Assembly: GCA_029851415.1 (NCBI GenBank)
Contig: CM056743.1
Coordinates: 15,182,727 to 15,246,726, forward strand
DNA: 64,000 nt
Reading direction: 5' to 3'
DNA from: Eretmocerus hayati
Lineage: Eukaryota; Arthropoda; Insecta; Hymenoptera; Aphelinidae
How positions within the stretch are numbered: the stretch's first letter is position 1; the number at the start of each line of letters is the position of its first letter. The position numbers and the translations under genes are program-made. The notes beneath the pieces are model-generated. The model was not told where the DNA came from. It saw only the letters and a program-made list of their open reading frames with translations, and made no database searches. Of this stretch, positions 13,401 through 25,137 are shown piece after piece.

Positions 13401-16400
13401 TACCTTCGAGCTTCATTGTCACTATTCCCCTCTAGCGTTTTCTTATCTCAAAATCTTGTCGATTTATTTTATGTAATCTGGTTCAAATTTTCAAAAGTTT
13501 TGATGACCTCTGCTCTTGCATCGATTAGATTTTAGTATTAGGATCTGATTCTTGCCTGAAAAATCATCAACTTTTTAAAAACCTCCATTTGATTATATCG
13601 CAGACACTCAATTAATTTCATCTTTATTAAGATTATGTTTCAATTATCCGATTAAAGAGACGAAATCTTTCCTATATTTTCTTTGTTCATAAAGAGCTCT
13701 CAAGTAGGATAGACTATTCGAGAAAATGTACGATATTAAATCAGTTATAAAAAAAAAAGTTGATACAGCTCATTTGCCTGATTAATATTCGAATAACAGA
13801 TATGCTCTGGCTGAGACTTGATAAAATCAAGAGTATATGAATAATTCATTGTTTTCTGAAAGAACGCTCTCTTTATTTTCTTCCACTTGGATTGCAATGA
13901 CGACAATGGGCTATTTTCCCCAAGATAATGATGTAATTTCAGTCATCATTATCAAGAAAAGTTTCATTTGAAAATTGGGGAACAACACAGTTTTCTTTGT
14001 GAAAAACATTCGGTGATAAGATGTTGAGTAAATTGAAATCACGACCCTTGAGATAGAAATTTTTCCACTATATTTGGAACGGTCTTGATGATTCTATCAT
14101 GGAATAACATCAAAAGAATATTTTTCGTCAATTCATGGATTATTGATTAACGATTTTACTTATATATTCTGATTTTTTGAATCGGTTAGATAGAAAATAT
14201 CCAGATTTCATTCTAAGCTTTGTTAATCAGGACGTAGAAGAGTACATACTGTGATTGGGGAATAATGAATCATGTTTTTTTACATTTCCACACACTTTAA
14301 GGCTTACAATAGAATCACGGTCAAACATCTGAAATGAGTAATTTATACCCTCGTAATTATGCAAAGATCTGTGGGTATAGAAAAGAAATAGTACTAATGG
14401 CGTAAAATTCACACACTTACAAAAGTATAGCAAACTTTTGGGCTTCGATCCAAAATTAGTTTAGGAGAATTTTCAATCTTCTGAAAGTGCATTCAATATG
14501 TATGCGAATTCAATACCCGTTGAAAATACAAATGAATCATATAATGTAGAGGAAGCTGGAAATTATCGTTGATGAGACTTTACTTTGAGAATTCAGTGAT
14601 AATACACAGAGTGAGAAATGAGGGAAGTTAAGATCACAGTAGTATTTTACCGGAATTGTGTCAGCTGCACATACATATATTTTATCGGTTTCTGATTCAC
14701 GCAGCATGAAAAATCCGTTCTCATGAATAACAGTCTCAACTAATACATAGAAATTTATTCTCAATCTGTCAGATACTCTGATTTCCTAGCAATCACTAAA
14801 TAATCATCAATTTCATTGAGAAGCGTATCCAAAATACATACTACATTTTGCCGCAAATTTTGATTAACAACTCCAACCAAAAAATCTCAACCAAAAATTA
14901 TAATAAAAAAAAAAATCATCAGATCAAAGTTATAAATATCTTTAAAAAATCAAAAAATCTTACATGGCACTGGAAACACGTATAGACACCTTTTATTAAT
15001 AATTTATTAAATTAGGCCACCAGCTCAATATTTTAGCTATACGATATTATATGTATCAACAATTCTTATGGTCTTCGACGGGAATAGAGCATCCACGAAC
15101 ACTGTATACACATATCGCAGGAAACAATGACCGGATCAGAATAATATAAACGTATATATGTGAGCTTTTGATGCGATCGGTACGACGATCACGACGAAGA
15201 CGACGACGATGGCGTAATCCAAGCTCACAAGTAAAATTCAAGATTTTTAGTAAAGCTATACTCGCGGCTCCGCGACTCAAGCCGGACTGACTAACTTTAC
15301 TGAGTGATGATTACTTGTGGCACATACGTACGCCAAAGCTCTCTTTGGCTCATACAAAGACACGATATATGAACACAAAATACACTAATACATTCAGAAA
15401 CTTAGTTCGCGAATACCCATTGCGTGCATTTGCGCATGTATTTTCATACGTTTGTGTTGAGTAAATTGTTCATATACGATTATATGTATTGAATTTTTTT
15501 GCAATAGTTGTAGTGCAGATTCAGTATGTGTATTATGACGGCTGGGCGCCACGAGTTTGTATAGCATGTGCAATTGTTCGATGTATGTACATAGTATACT
15601 CGTGTAAAATTGTCGCGGCAAGTTTGATTTTATCGTTTGAACGTTGGATTGGACTGTATACCTGGCGTGCAGATTTGGCATGAGGTGAATGACGGAATTT
15701 TAGCAGGGTAACCATAAGATATTTTTTTTCATTTTACGATTTGATTAGTGGATGGATAGTGTGTATAGGATAAGATGCCTGACGCGCGTCATTGATTCAA
15801 AGTTAATCTTGAAAATTGTATGCGCTCTGCGATGAGATGCATAGGAAACTATATAAACTCGTTCTTGATTTTGCATAAATATATCACAGGAACCCACGTG
15901 AGTTGACTAAGTCTCATGTATCTTAGGCCGAGATGAAGAAGAAGTTGATGGACTTTTTTTTTAACTTCGTGACGTTTTGTTGACTTTTTCCTCGAGGAAT
16001 GAGTTATCTGATGTCTTGCGAATCCATACTACTAGTTTCTGTTGGCAAAAATTAAGAGGTTGATGATAGTTCGGCAGATTCAAAAATATCAATGATTATT
16101 TTGAAAAAATTTTTCTTGCATTTTGGTTCTGACGTCATGGTTCGTGAGTTTTTCTCGCAAGCTGAAATTTGCATCGTGCTACAATTTTGGTACATCGGAA
16201 GACTTTTTGGAGGATCATGAGGCAGTAGTTTCAGTTAGGACTCTAAAATGACGAAAAAATTGTATCGGTTTTCAATTTGATTTTTAGCGTGGTATTCGAT
16301 TGAAATTGTCACGGTTATAACAGAATACACCCTGATATAATTAGTTATCTACGACAAGATTAGTTGAATCAGGATGATCTTATTCATTTGCCGATACCGA

Positions 16401-17929
16401 TACTTCAATTGAAGAAATGCCAAGATATAGGTGATTGAAAATGAATATCAAGACTCTGCAAGACTCTGCAAAAGAAATTGAAAGGTACTTTGGTGTACAA
16501 GTACTCGAGTACATTGTTTGCAAGTGTACTTAATTTTCTATCATCTTTTGGAAAACAGAATTTAGCAGTATTCTAGTCATAAAAACGAATCATTCTTTCG
16601 GATCTCAAGAGGTGACCGTGGGAGTAAGATTGATTTGCGCGAGAAATCATTGACCGTTGGAACATTGATTGGTTACTCAGTGAAAGTATTTTTCCAAGGA
16701 TTCTCGAATATTCTGCGCCAATGGTTCATTCAACGACTCTGACCTGCTACGTGATTTCGCGAGGAAAGATTCAAAAGTTTGAGAATTCCATTACGATTTC
16801 TCATATTTTTTGATTTCGCGAGGAAAGTTTCAAAAGTTTGAGAACTCCACTATGATTTCTCACATTTTTAAGTGTTTTCATTCAATCATAGAGAGGATTT
16901 AGTTGAATTAATTTTTCCCGTCTCTAACTGCTCAGGTCAGCTAAGATTAGTATTTTCCAGTGTACTTTTTGAAAATCAATTTGATTGAGATGTAAGAGGG
17001 TAATCGTATACCATGTGACACTGAACAATAAATTATACATGTTTAAGGGGGTGTCGGAGTCCTATCAATATTGTACAGTTACCGACATGGTCGAGTTTTC
17101 GGATTTCTCGATGAATTTTTGAGATATCAAAAATCTAACAAGTAACGCCGATTCTATGAGCCAAATAGAATCGGCGTTACTTAGTAGAATCCCGATATCT
17201 CGAAAATCCGTCGAGAAATCCGGAAAATCGACAATGTCGGTATCCGACATCCTCTTAAGATACAGACTGATGAAATCATTACGAATTATTATTAGCAAAC
17301 TTGAGATGAAATAAATAACACAGTCACAATGAAGAATTTAATCCCGAAAAGGTACGAATCTGAATCACTGAGGCTGATGGTGGCGCAATCAATCGTTGTA
17401 TTTCGGCCAAGAGCTTACTTTCTTTATAAAATTATTGCAACTTATGAAAGAAAATAGTAAATGGAAAGTCAGATTGAAACATGTTTTCAAATCGGCACCC
17501 TATTTTCTATAGAGACTGTATTAGTTGATTAGCTCGCCTAAGAATATAGTTTTCCTAACTTTGTACGGTAAAACATGTGGAGCATATAATCGGCCCAGGG
17601 CGATAATTTTCGGCGAATTTTTCTTCGCTTTTCTATTTAGAGAGAGTGGAATAATAATATTATCAATCTCATTTGGGCAGTAAAATATAACTATTTAATT
17701 TCGTATATTTTTTTGATTTTAAAGTACTTATTACTATTACTTGAGCAACTTCAAGATTATCGATAATCCAGATAATCGACAGAGATCTAAGATAAGAAAA
17801 CGCTTGAAATTGTTGAAGGGATGGCAACAATGTCACTCATATAATTCATTATCAAGATAAGATTTCATAAACTTACCCATTACCAAGAAGAGCAACTTGG
17901 CCATTTTGCAGACCGTTTTCGTGCACCAT
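10493..17929 (-). CDS. ABCG-family half-transporter (ABCG1/ABCG4-like), 5' part only
   Basis: Three coding exons on the minus strand: 17929-17877, 13429-13224 and 10610-10493. Each ends in a GT donor and each internal one follows an AG acceptor; the phases join to 125 residues plus two bases. The second exon gives [20 protein letters not shown], the segment that precedes the nucleotide-binding domain in ABCG1-type proteins. The third gives [20 protein letters not shown] followed by [12 protein letters not shown], with Walker [10 protein letters not shown] at about residues 109-117. Family knowledge: these are ATP-driven half-transporters that dimerise in membranes and move lipids or sterols. 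The Q-loop, signature motif, Walker B and the six membrane helices are missing; I found no further exons between 10492 and 1, so the gene should continue past the left edge behind an intron of more than 10 kb. The 17-residue first exon ([16 protein letters not shown]) is inferred from phase and splice sites; an alternative start is the ATG at 13416. Confidence 0.85.
10611..13223 (-). other. ABCG intron 2, containing a foldback element
   Basis: This intron lies between ABCG exons 2 and 3. Apart from the foldback at 11098-11853 I see nothing functional. Confidence 0.6.
11098..11853. mobile_element. 755-bp foldback element in ABCG intron 2
   Basis: The left end (ACCGTTCAAAAGTTTCCGAT at about 11104) and the right end (its complement, ending about 11846) are inverted copies. 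The match continues inwards through the block containing CAGGGTACT and into the CATCTTGTAGA block near 11360 and 11577. Arms are about 290 bp with substitutions. No transposase. Confidence 0.8.
16752..16871 (+). repeat. Two tandem copies of a 60-bp unit
   Basis: GATTTCGCGAGGAAAG starts at 16752 and again at 16812. Both copies continue with TTCAAAAGTTTGAGAA and CATTTCTCA-like ends, with a few substitutions between copies. Confidence 0.85.
17043..17258. mobile_element. 216-bp MITE flanked by TTAA
   Basis: It starts TTAAGGGGGTGTCGGA and ends TATCCGACATCCTCTTAA. The arms meet in a strong central hairpin (AACGCCGATTCTAT ... ATAGAATCGGCGTT). The left arm has an extra ~25-base segment. TTAA at both edges is the target-site signature of piggyBac-type elements. 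Confidence 0.8.
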
Positions 17930-20112
17930 GGTTGCTTCAATTTATTTGTTATAGTAAGTAACCATCAGTTATTTACTTTTGTATTTGCAAGGGCTTAGCT
18001 GCAATAGGAAAAATTTGCCATTTAGCTTGTGTGCCATTGTCAAAAAAATTGAGACATCTCGATTTTGCGTGTCACTAAAATTCTTATCGTATATGGTGAG
18101 CATTAACTCGCCCAGTATTCGCCATAAACTTGTAAAATTCGCCGCATAAAATTATATAGAATTTGAACCCCTGGATATTATAGTTTTTGAAGCACGTCGT
18201 GGAGCTTGATGAGACGATACAAAGCGTTCCTCATCAATGAACTTTGAACTTAGATACTTATGCCGAATTAAATATATATTCCTAAGACGCTGCAATCTTC
18301 ACCGACAGCCATAAGAGTTGTGGAAAAATGAAGATGCCAACCCATTTCAATTATTTCTGTTAAGTTACTCTGTTTTGGTTTCGATATTTGAATGAATGGC
18401 TCTTGTGAGACGATGAAAATCAATTTTTCTGATCGACTGGAGTCTCTTCTTTTTAGCGTGGTCGCGTGTTTGTTTTTCAATAGTTTTACACAGGAACCAT
18501 ATGCGAATTCTGTGCATAGACAAACTTTTTCGGAAATTCTACATTACACAACTCGTTATCAAGCTTTGATTTGATGACAAAAACTTGGATCGAGATTCAT
18601 CACGTCAATCCAGTTTCTCAATATGGGTTTTTACAATCCAACAGCCAGCTTGTTTACTATTTTTTTTTACTATAGAGGACTGATATTGAATCACGATAGG
18701 AAGGAATTATTGTACTATATATAATAAGTAGCTCATCTAGCATTCTAATAAGGAGCTTGACCAAAATCTGTTCACAATCAGAATCATCCTGAGAACGTAT
18801 TTAATGGTGTCTGGGGCCAAGAAAACACTGATATCGGCTGTGATTCCTAATCATAATGATATAATAAAATACCCACGTAGGAGTTGCACTTCATAATGGG
18901 ATATGCCAGAAAACTGGAAGCAGTCATTGAGAGTTACAACACGAATATAACCTCTAAAAATTGCGAGCACTTACATCCTGCACCGAAGTAGAAGATAATG
19001 CCTGATAATGCCAAGGATAAAGATCGTACAAAAACCCACAAGCCACAAGACATGAATGACCTACATTTCCAGTAAGTACACAACGGAGCAGACGAAAATT
19101 TGGCACAGCAAAACAAAAAGGAGTGCTGTCATCAGATGTTTATTTACACTGTTTGACATGCTGCTTACCTTGCGATAGTAATGGAGGCTAGGATCGTCTT
19201 TTTCATGCAGTTTTCATGCTCCGGAACAAAGTGCATCGGTTACGAGAAGAGGAGAAATCGGAGCAAAGTGCGTAATATTTCTCCAAGAGAAGATCGTCTG
19301 CTTGTCAAATGTCAAAAATAACCATTCACAACATTGAGAGTAAACCGCGTGGAAGATGGCTCAAGAAAACATCCCAACGACTCCCGAATGACCGAACCCG
19401 ATCGAGGTAATTCCGTCGGATGAAGATTACCAGTTTCTCCTCGTATAGTGAGGATCTTCTGAAAGATTCTATCGTACACTGAAAAGATTCTGAGGAAAAC
19501 AAGCACCATAAAGCCCCCGTTTTTGTTGTCAACTGGTGTGCTATCCATGTGAATGTTTTCCCTTCACTTCCCCTTCTCTCCCACGCGTAACCTCCCACTC
19601 CCAATTCCATATTTTCCAATAGAACTGAGAGATGGACCAATTGAATTGTTTATCAAAAGAATTTGAGCTGCAATTGGTCGTTTTGATCTCAAAGAAATAT
19701 GAAGCCCGCGAAAATCAATTTTATTTCACAAAGTTTCACCATGTAGAAATGTTTGTGGCGAGATCGATCGGAAAGGTTATCGAATAGAGGAAATTTATTG
19801 TAATACTTAGTACAATATTCATATAGGTGTTAGGAATCGGTTTGTATTTTTGGAGTAATATCCTTTCATTTTCATCAATCGCAAATCTAAGAATCATTAA
19901 CTCCATATATCACCACCTTTATCGTGATCAAGTTATTAATGATTCTCAGAATTTTTGGCGTGTTATGAAGTGTCTCGAAGGAAAGCAATAGATCGTGGAA
20001 TTTGGTGCAATTTCTTGATATCTCTTATGGGTGCAATACGTTCGCGTTACGCTTATTATATCACGGACAGCATGTCTCCCTCCAGCCAGTGCAGACAGCA
20101 GAAGAGCAGAAG
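17930..20112. other. Intergenic region between ABCG and MIX23
   Basis: No gene I can support. A possible minus-strand exon (start 19206, donor after 19169) encoding a hydrophobic start was tested and rejected. Promoters of ABCG (minus) and MIX23 (plus) should lie at the two ends. Confidence 0.45.
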
Positions 20113-21349
20113 ATGGCTGCAACAACTACTCCTAATTCTGAACGTGTAGATTTTCTAGAATTTCAGGTACTTATAAACGTAATTTTTTTAAATGTTCTTG
20201 TCCTTCGTCTCTAAGTTCTATAAATTTGCTTCCAAGATATTTAAGGTTGTGTAATATATTCATCTGATAGTTATAAAATTGCCAACTTAACCTATCACTT
20301 TTAACTCAACACCGGAGCCGGTTGCGATTCACTACGATTATTATTTAGTCACAATCTTGGAGCTTCATTGCAACAACTGTTTTCTCTATTTGATTTTGGT
20401 ACCAAATTCTCAAGTAGTTGATATTCTCAGTGAAGTATACTATACTCTTTTGTTCGTTTTTGTTAAGCATGGTACCAGTTGAGGAATAACATTACAATAC
20501 AATAGTGAATGGACAATAAATTCAATGTCTTAGCTCATGCAGAAATTATGAAAAAGATGTGATAAAGAATATCAAGTTCCAAGTCATAAATTTCAGGTGA
20601 TTGACTCTCATGATCACAGGATCCATTATCTGGAAAATTTCATTCTTTCCCCAACTTGGTTCCACTCACAGATTGATAACCCTCTGCTATCATCAAATCA
20701 AAAATTTTCTTTGATGGATCTCTAAAACTCAAATCAAGTTTAACCACTTCAATTCATTGACTTGAAAGTATATTCGTGAATGCACTTTTCTAGAAAAGCA
20801 ATTGAGCTTTTTCAGGCCTGAGCTTTTTAATGGGCTGCATGAATGCAGAAAAGTCCAAGATGTGTCAAATAATGAATTAGAGTTTGGATGAATTCATTTT
20901 GGCTCTCTGCATAATCACCGTGGTTATTTAGATTGGATTATAATAATGATGCTTTTCAGGACTCTCTGCAAAAAATGAGACAAATAGATGATAAGATCAT
21001 CTATTTGCTCAATACTACTATACCCACAGAATCATTCAAGGGTCAAGTTGACCCTAGTCACAGGTGCAAGGACTTGTTCCAACAGATTCAATCAGGACAT
21101 GCACAGCGAGAGATCGCAATTAAGAAGTGTTTAAATTCAGTCAAGGAAAGAGTCAAGGAGCTGAAAGATCAAAGAGATTCTGGGAAAGAGGATCCATCAC
21201 TTATTAAAAATCTCCGAAAGGAACAAAACACCTTGCGTCTTCTTCAGTCAGAACTGAATGTTGAAGAAGTCATAAAAAAAAGAACTGTCCAGGTATATTA
21301 TGAGAGGTGCAGAGGTTTCTATAAGCCAGAAAGTACTGAACTGAAATAG
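20113..21349 (+). CDS. MIX23: MIX23 / coiled-coil domain-containing protein 58
   Basis: Two coding exons, 20113-20166 and 20960-21349, joined in phase 0 to a 147-residue protein; the family is about 144 residues. The first exon reads MAATTTPNSERVDFLEFQ and the second starts DSLQKMRQIDDKII. The run MRQIDDKIIYLLNTTIPTES and the C-terminal SELNVEEVIKKR, then YERCR, are characteristic of the CCDC58/MIX23 family. Cysteines sit at about residues 54, 75 and 135. Residues about 76-125 are highly charged and likely helical or coiled coil. Family knowledge: MIX23 is a conserved small protein of the mitochondrial intermembrane space that influences protein import. The start was chosen for its context (AAGATGG) and because the short first exon matches the family N-terminus; the ATG at 20933, in what is here intron, would give a 138-residue protein without that N-terminus. 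It is a single gene transcribed towards the FAM162-like gene. Confidence 0.93.
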
Positions 21350-22190
21350 TATACTGAGTTATCAAAGGGCTGATGTAATTTTTGACTTTTAAAAGATAAA
21401 TTTGTTAGCATATGATAGTTCACAGCATTCTCAACACCCATGTCATTATTATCTAGAGTTATTGATAATTCTAAATGATTTGGCCCTCTAATTCTTCAAC
21501 ATATTGAATTTGGATTCATGAAGAGGAATCGCACTGGTTTTGTGATTATGCTGTCTTCTAATATGTGTCCTCCAATTGTAAATATAAAATAGTTTTGGGA
21601 ACCTAATAATTCCACGGATTATCTCCAAGTTCTCTGGTTGTAAGAATTGTTGAGAATATCTTTGTAAATATATTCGATTTATTAAAAAAATTTTGGGTAG
21701 ATTAGCTGGCTGTATCATTTGCTTATTTCCTTCTCTTACTTTCAAACTTCATGATCCAGTTATGACTCCATAGCATTAAAACTAATGAAGGGAACAAGAG
21801 GAGAAATTGAAAAAAATTAATAGTATTTTTTCAAAAACCAGTGTTGTTCATTCATAACGATTCGTCAAAGTAATTGACAAACTTCATAACTTTAAACGAT
21901 ACACTTATCTTGGTTGCTAAGATTTCAGACACCAGCTTCATCATTATTTCTATGCATCTTTTTGAGCAGCTGTTTAAAGCTGTATGCACTTTATCCAATG
22001 TTGAAGTAGACTAAATTTCTTTGGCTCGTACCAGGCACCATTTAGCTACTTATGGTGAGCCATTAAACAAAATAATCCAACCATCTACAATTGGTAGGAT
22101 ACCATGACAATGAATATGTACAATAGCAGTATGTAATAGGTAAAGAGGGATTTCTAATCTCCATTTTTCACAACAAGACTCTATTGAAAT
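21350..22190. other. Convergent 3' region of MIX23 and the FAM162-like gene
   Basis: This should contain both 3' UTRs. I did not find an unambiguous AATAAA for either strand close to the stops. Confidence 0.4.
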
Positions 22191-23094
22191 TCAAGACTGT
22201 TCTTTTGATTTGACTTGATGCTCTTCATGGATCTTTTGATGCCATTCTTTATTTCTTTTATCAATGGAGTCGCCTTTGCTCCTCAAGGATTTACCAAAAA
22301 GTATAGTACATATGAATGCAATAGCAGTTCCCACCATCATGCGATTTGCGATCTTGATTCTGGCTCTACTCTTTGTCTGGTACATTTTTTCCATCCTAGA
22401 AGAAAAATTTGGAAAAAAGCTTTCAATTCCAAAATTTGAATATTTTCCATGACGTGTGAGGAGAAGCAATTCATAGGTCAAATTGAAACGACAGCACTAT
22501 TGGAAACTGATATTTGAGACAACAGAATTCCATACAACTCAGCAAGAATCATTACTGAATACCTTGTGGTATGAAAGAGAAGGTGCTAAACTTTTCCTTG
22601 GCTTTTACAAATGGGAAATCTTTCAAACGAATGTCCAAACTTCTTCCAAATTATTTAATTTGCATGGACACCTATTTTCCAGATTGGTAGCATGCAATCC
22701 AGAGTATTAGAGCATTATGATGTAAAATTTGCTAATAAAGAGAGACTTACGTGACAAATTGTGGAACTTGGCCTTTTGGATATTTTCCCATCCAAACTAA
22801 AAGCCATCTCTCAAAATTGTTGGGACAATACATGTTGGGACCTATAAAATCAAATAGTTTCAATTAGAATTATTGAAGAATATCAAGAGGAATCATCTGA
22901 TATTATTACATACCCATGATTGAAGGATTATCTGTTGGATCTTTCGGTGTACTCGAGGAAGATGGTGTATTCGAAGAAGATGAAACATTTCTAATACAGT
23001 GGGAGCTTCTTGCATTGAATCCTCTGATTGATTGTTTTTCAAGTAAGAAATTTGATAATGACAGACAGCATCGATGTATCCGTAATGACAACAT
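22191..23094 (-). CDS. FAM162/UPF0389-family mitochondrial membrane protein
   Basis: Three minus-strand coding exons: 23094-22914, 22841-22751 and 22395-22191, with consistent phases, giving 158 residues; the family is about 150. The N-terminus MLSLRIHRCCLSLSNFLLEK is basic and hydroxylated like a mitochondrial presequence. A Ser/Pro-rich linker follows, then the family core: ERWLLVWMGKYPKGQVPQFV, RARIKIANRMM, one predicted membrane span at about residues 109-125 (VGTAIAFICTILFG), and KGDSIDKRNKEWHQK. That last block is the most diagnostic of the UPF0389/FAM162 family. Known of the family: FAM162A is a mitochondrial protein linked to hypoxia-induced cell death; the insect members are largely uncharacterised. 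The start is the first methionine after an in-frame region beginning at a strong acceptor (AG at 23194-23195). The 5' end of this exon (23193) lies 51 bases from a donor just past the stop codon of the upstream gene, so the two may share a transcript. Confidence 0.88.
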
Positions 23095-23250
23095 TTCTCT
23101 GCAACCAGAAGAATATTTCCCTTCATTTAGTCTTATATGATATTGAACAAAAATCAGCTTTCCAAAATGTACAGAAGTAGTACATGAATGCACCTAGAGG
23201 AATTAAAAAGACAGGGAGACATGATTTATGACTTGTGAATTTACAAGTGC

Positions 23251-23893
23251 TCAGAGTTTCAAAAAGAACAGCTGAAGTGATTTCAATTGTTGAAGCCTTA
23301 TCACTTTTTGCATCCATGGTTCATGACTACTTCTAAAATCATTTCTAAGAGAGAATCGATGTGGAATAAAACCCAGTCATAATAGAAAGAGAACGAAAAC
23401 CAACCAGAATAAGTTCAAGGGATCTAATAAACGTGTAAGAGCACAATTTTTCATCATATGATGAAAAATGATTGGAAATCATAAGTTCACACTCACAGAT
23501 TTATTGCAATAAATGAAGGACTGAACTTTATTCGTAAGAAAAGCCTACCTGTACTTCTCAATGCCTTTCAACTCTGAATCAGCAGGATAAAATTGACGAA
23601 AGTTCAAGAAATGATCTGCCTTCGGCAAGGTCAATTTACATGCACACTGAATCAGCTGTGTAGTGTCAATGTGTGGATGTTTTGAATTTAATGTCAAATA
23701 ATTAACCTCTTTTTCTAAAGATTCCTGTACACTAAATTTTTCAAGAGCTACTGTACTTAATTAATTAGAGTTAGAAAACTGCCAGTGTCACAGAATCTGA
23801 TGGATCAAATCTCTCGAAAACTCTCGGAATGATGCAAAAATCTTTGAAAGGATGATATTGAGCTCTAGCAGAATGAAAAGTGAAGACTGACAT
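23251..23893 (-). CDS. Conserved-looking hypothetical protein, 123 residues
   Basis: I do not recognise this protein. Three exons on minus, 23893-23792, 23724-23549 and 23344-23251, sum to 372 bases with all phases matching: 123 residues plus stop. It starts MSVFTFHSARAQYHPFKDFC, the middle exon contains KEVNYLTLNSKHPHIDTTQL and KADHFLNFRQFYPADSELKG, and the end is a basic, leucine-rich helix (MQKVIRLQQLKSLQLFFLKL). There is no obvious signal peptide or membrane span and no motif I can name. Donors and acceptors are all GT-AG; the first intron is only 67 bases. The open middle exon of 176 bases, and its exact phase fit to both neighbours, are the main reason to call it coding. It starts about 1.2 kb from polybromo in divergent orientation, and its stop lies 156 bases upstream of the FAM162-like start. 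Alternative: a mis-joined reading in a 5' UTR. Confidence 0.6.
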
Positions 23894-25137
23894 TGATAAA
23901 CTCAGTTAACCACTTTACCGACCGTCAATTGAAACGATTTTCATATTTGGCGGCCGAAATGAAGATTGAAGTCCAGTTCAGCATGGCGTCGGAAACGTCC
24001 GTGTGTTCTTGTGTCATCGTCAATGTTACGTGAGAAGAAGAAGCCGCGCGAAGGCTCGCGTCTCATCTAGGAGTTGCTGCGGGTTCTAAAAGCTGCAGCA
24101 GCTTCCGAAGAAGTTATCCTGAAAAGTGCTCGGCATCGCCGAGAAGGTGAGAACCGGCATCAGGTTCATCCTCGTTACGATAAGGCTGACTCGGTCTCGA
24201 GCCTGTCTACATATAGCAATAACATCGCGAGTTCGCGCATTCGACACCTCGTGTTCGCGCCTCATCTTCGGGAACAAGTGAAGCCTCGGAGTTAGTGAAG
24301 TTACTTCCTTTCCTACAAAGTATTTTTTTTTTTTTTTGAGATATAGAAGCGTCATCAGTGCAGGAATATCAACGGTGAGAGAAAAGCGGCATCGGAGAGG
24401 TTACGCCCTCGGCGCGCAAGACACGACGCCGCGACACGGCTGCATCAAAGATATATATGCAGCGGATGCAAGCACTCTCGACGCCGGTTTTCATGCGCTT
24501 CTGCTGTCTAATCTCAACTCTAATGCAATCCCAAGAATCTTCTTCGACAGTTGAAATGTCAACTGTTTCTTTCTTATGATGTTGAGTGAATAATTGACGT
24601 GTGTGTTTATAAAGTGTTTTGTGCAATAAGGCATTATAAAGCAGCATTTAGGTTGCATTTAGGATTGCAGCATATAGCTGACTCCGCGAGCCAGTTGAAC
24701 GCATCTGGCGCGTGTACACCTACACATTTATAAAAACAGCCTCATGTATGTGTTTCTTACGCGGCAATCCTGATATATATGTATATATATATATATCATA
24801 CGTGTGGGGATGCGTTTTGTGATGATGATGGCGGAGCTGCCTCGATGTTATTTTGCTGCTGTACAGCCGTCCGCGAGCAGGAGCGTTGACTCTCGCCCTA
24901 TAAGCGAGTATATATATTATATATATTCGTGGGGCGGACGCGACAGCTTGAGAATCGATTCGTAAAAGTACGCGAGTTGATGTTCCGGCGTTTCTGTTTG
25001 CCGGTTTTATGTAATTTTTGTGTAAAACGAGCTTTTTTCGATTGATCCTGAAAAAAAATTGATCACCCGGTGTATTCAGGTTTGCTGTGTTATCTCAGGC
25101 TTAATTCACTACCTTATGTGTCCACAGATTGACAAAA
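23894..25137. promoter_or_regulatory. Divergent promoter and polybromo leader region
   Basis: This interval lies between the minus-strand 123-residue gene and polybromo. From 23930 to about 24500 it is clearly richer in CG dinucleotides than the surroundings, as expected for a housekeeping promoter. A possible polybromo leader exon ends at the donor after 24146 (GAGAAG then GTGAGA); the acceptor before the coding exon is at 25126-25127. A TA-rich microsatellite lies at about 24772-24798. Short open frames here (for example 24074-24295) are probably leader sequence. Start sites are inferred, not seen. Confidence 0.45.

Larger units (their letters stand above)
13430..17876 (-). other. ABCG intron 1
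   Basis: A 4.4-kb intron if the 17-residue first exon is correct. It holds a 60-bp tandem duplication and a TTAA-flanked MITE (listed separately). The rest is unremarkable AT-rich sequence; an alternative ABCG leader exon in it cannot be excluded. Confidence 0.5.

Noticed and set aside
18873..19206. Possible minus-strand small membrane protein beginning MKKTILASITIA, exons 19206-19169 and 19060-18975
   Set aside because: Splice sites are plausible, but the third exon (from 18913) brings an early stop, leaving about 48 residues with no family resemblance; too many free choices were needed to build it.
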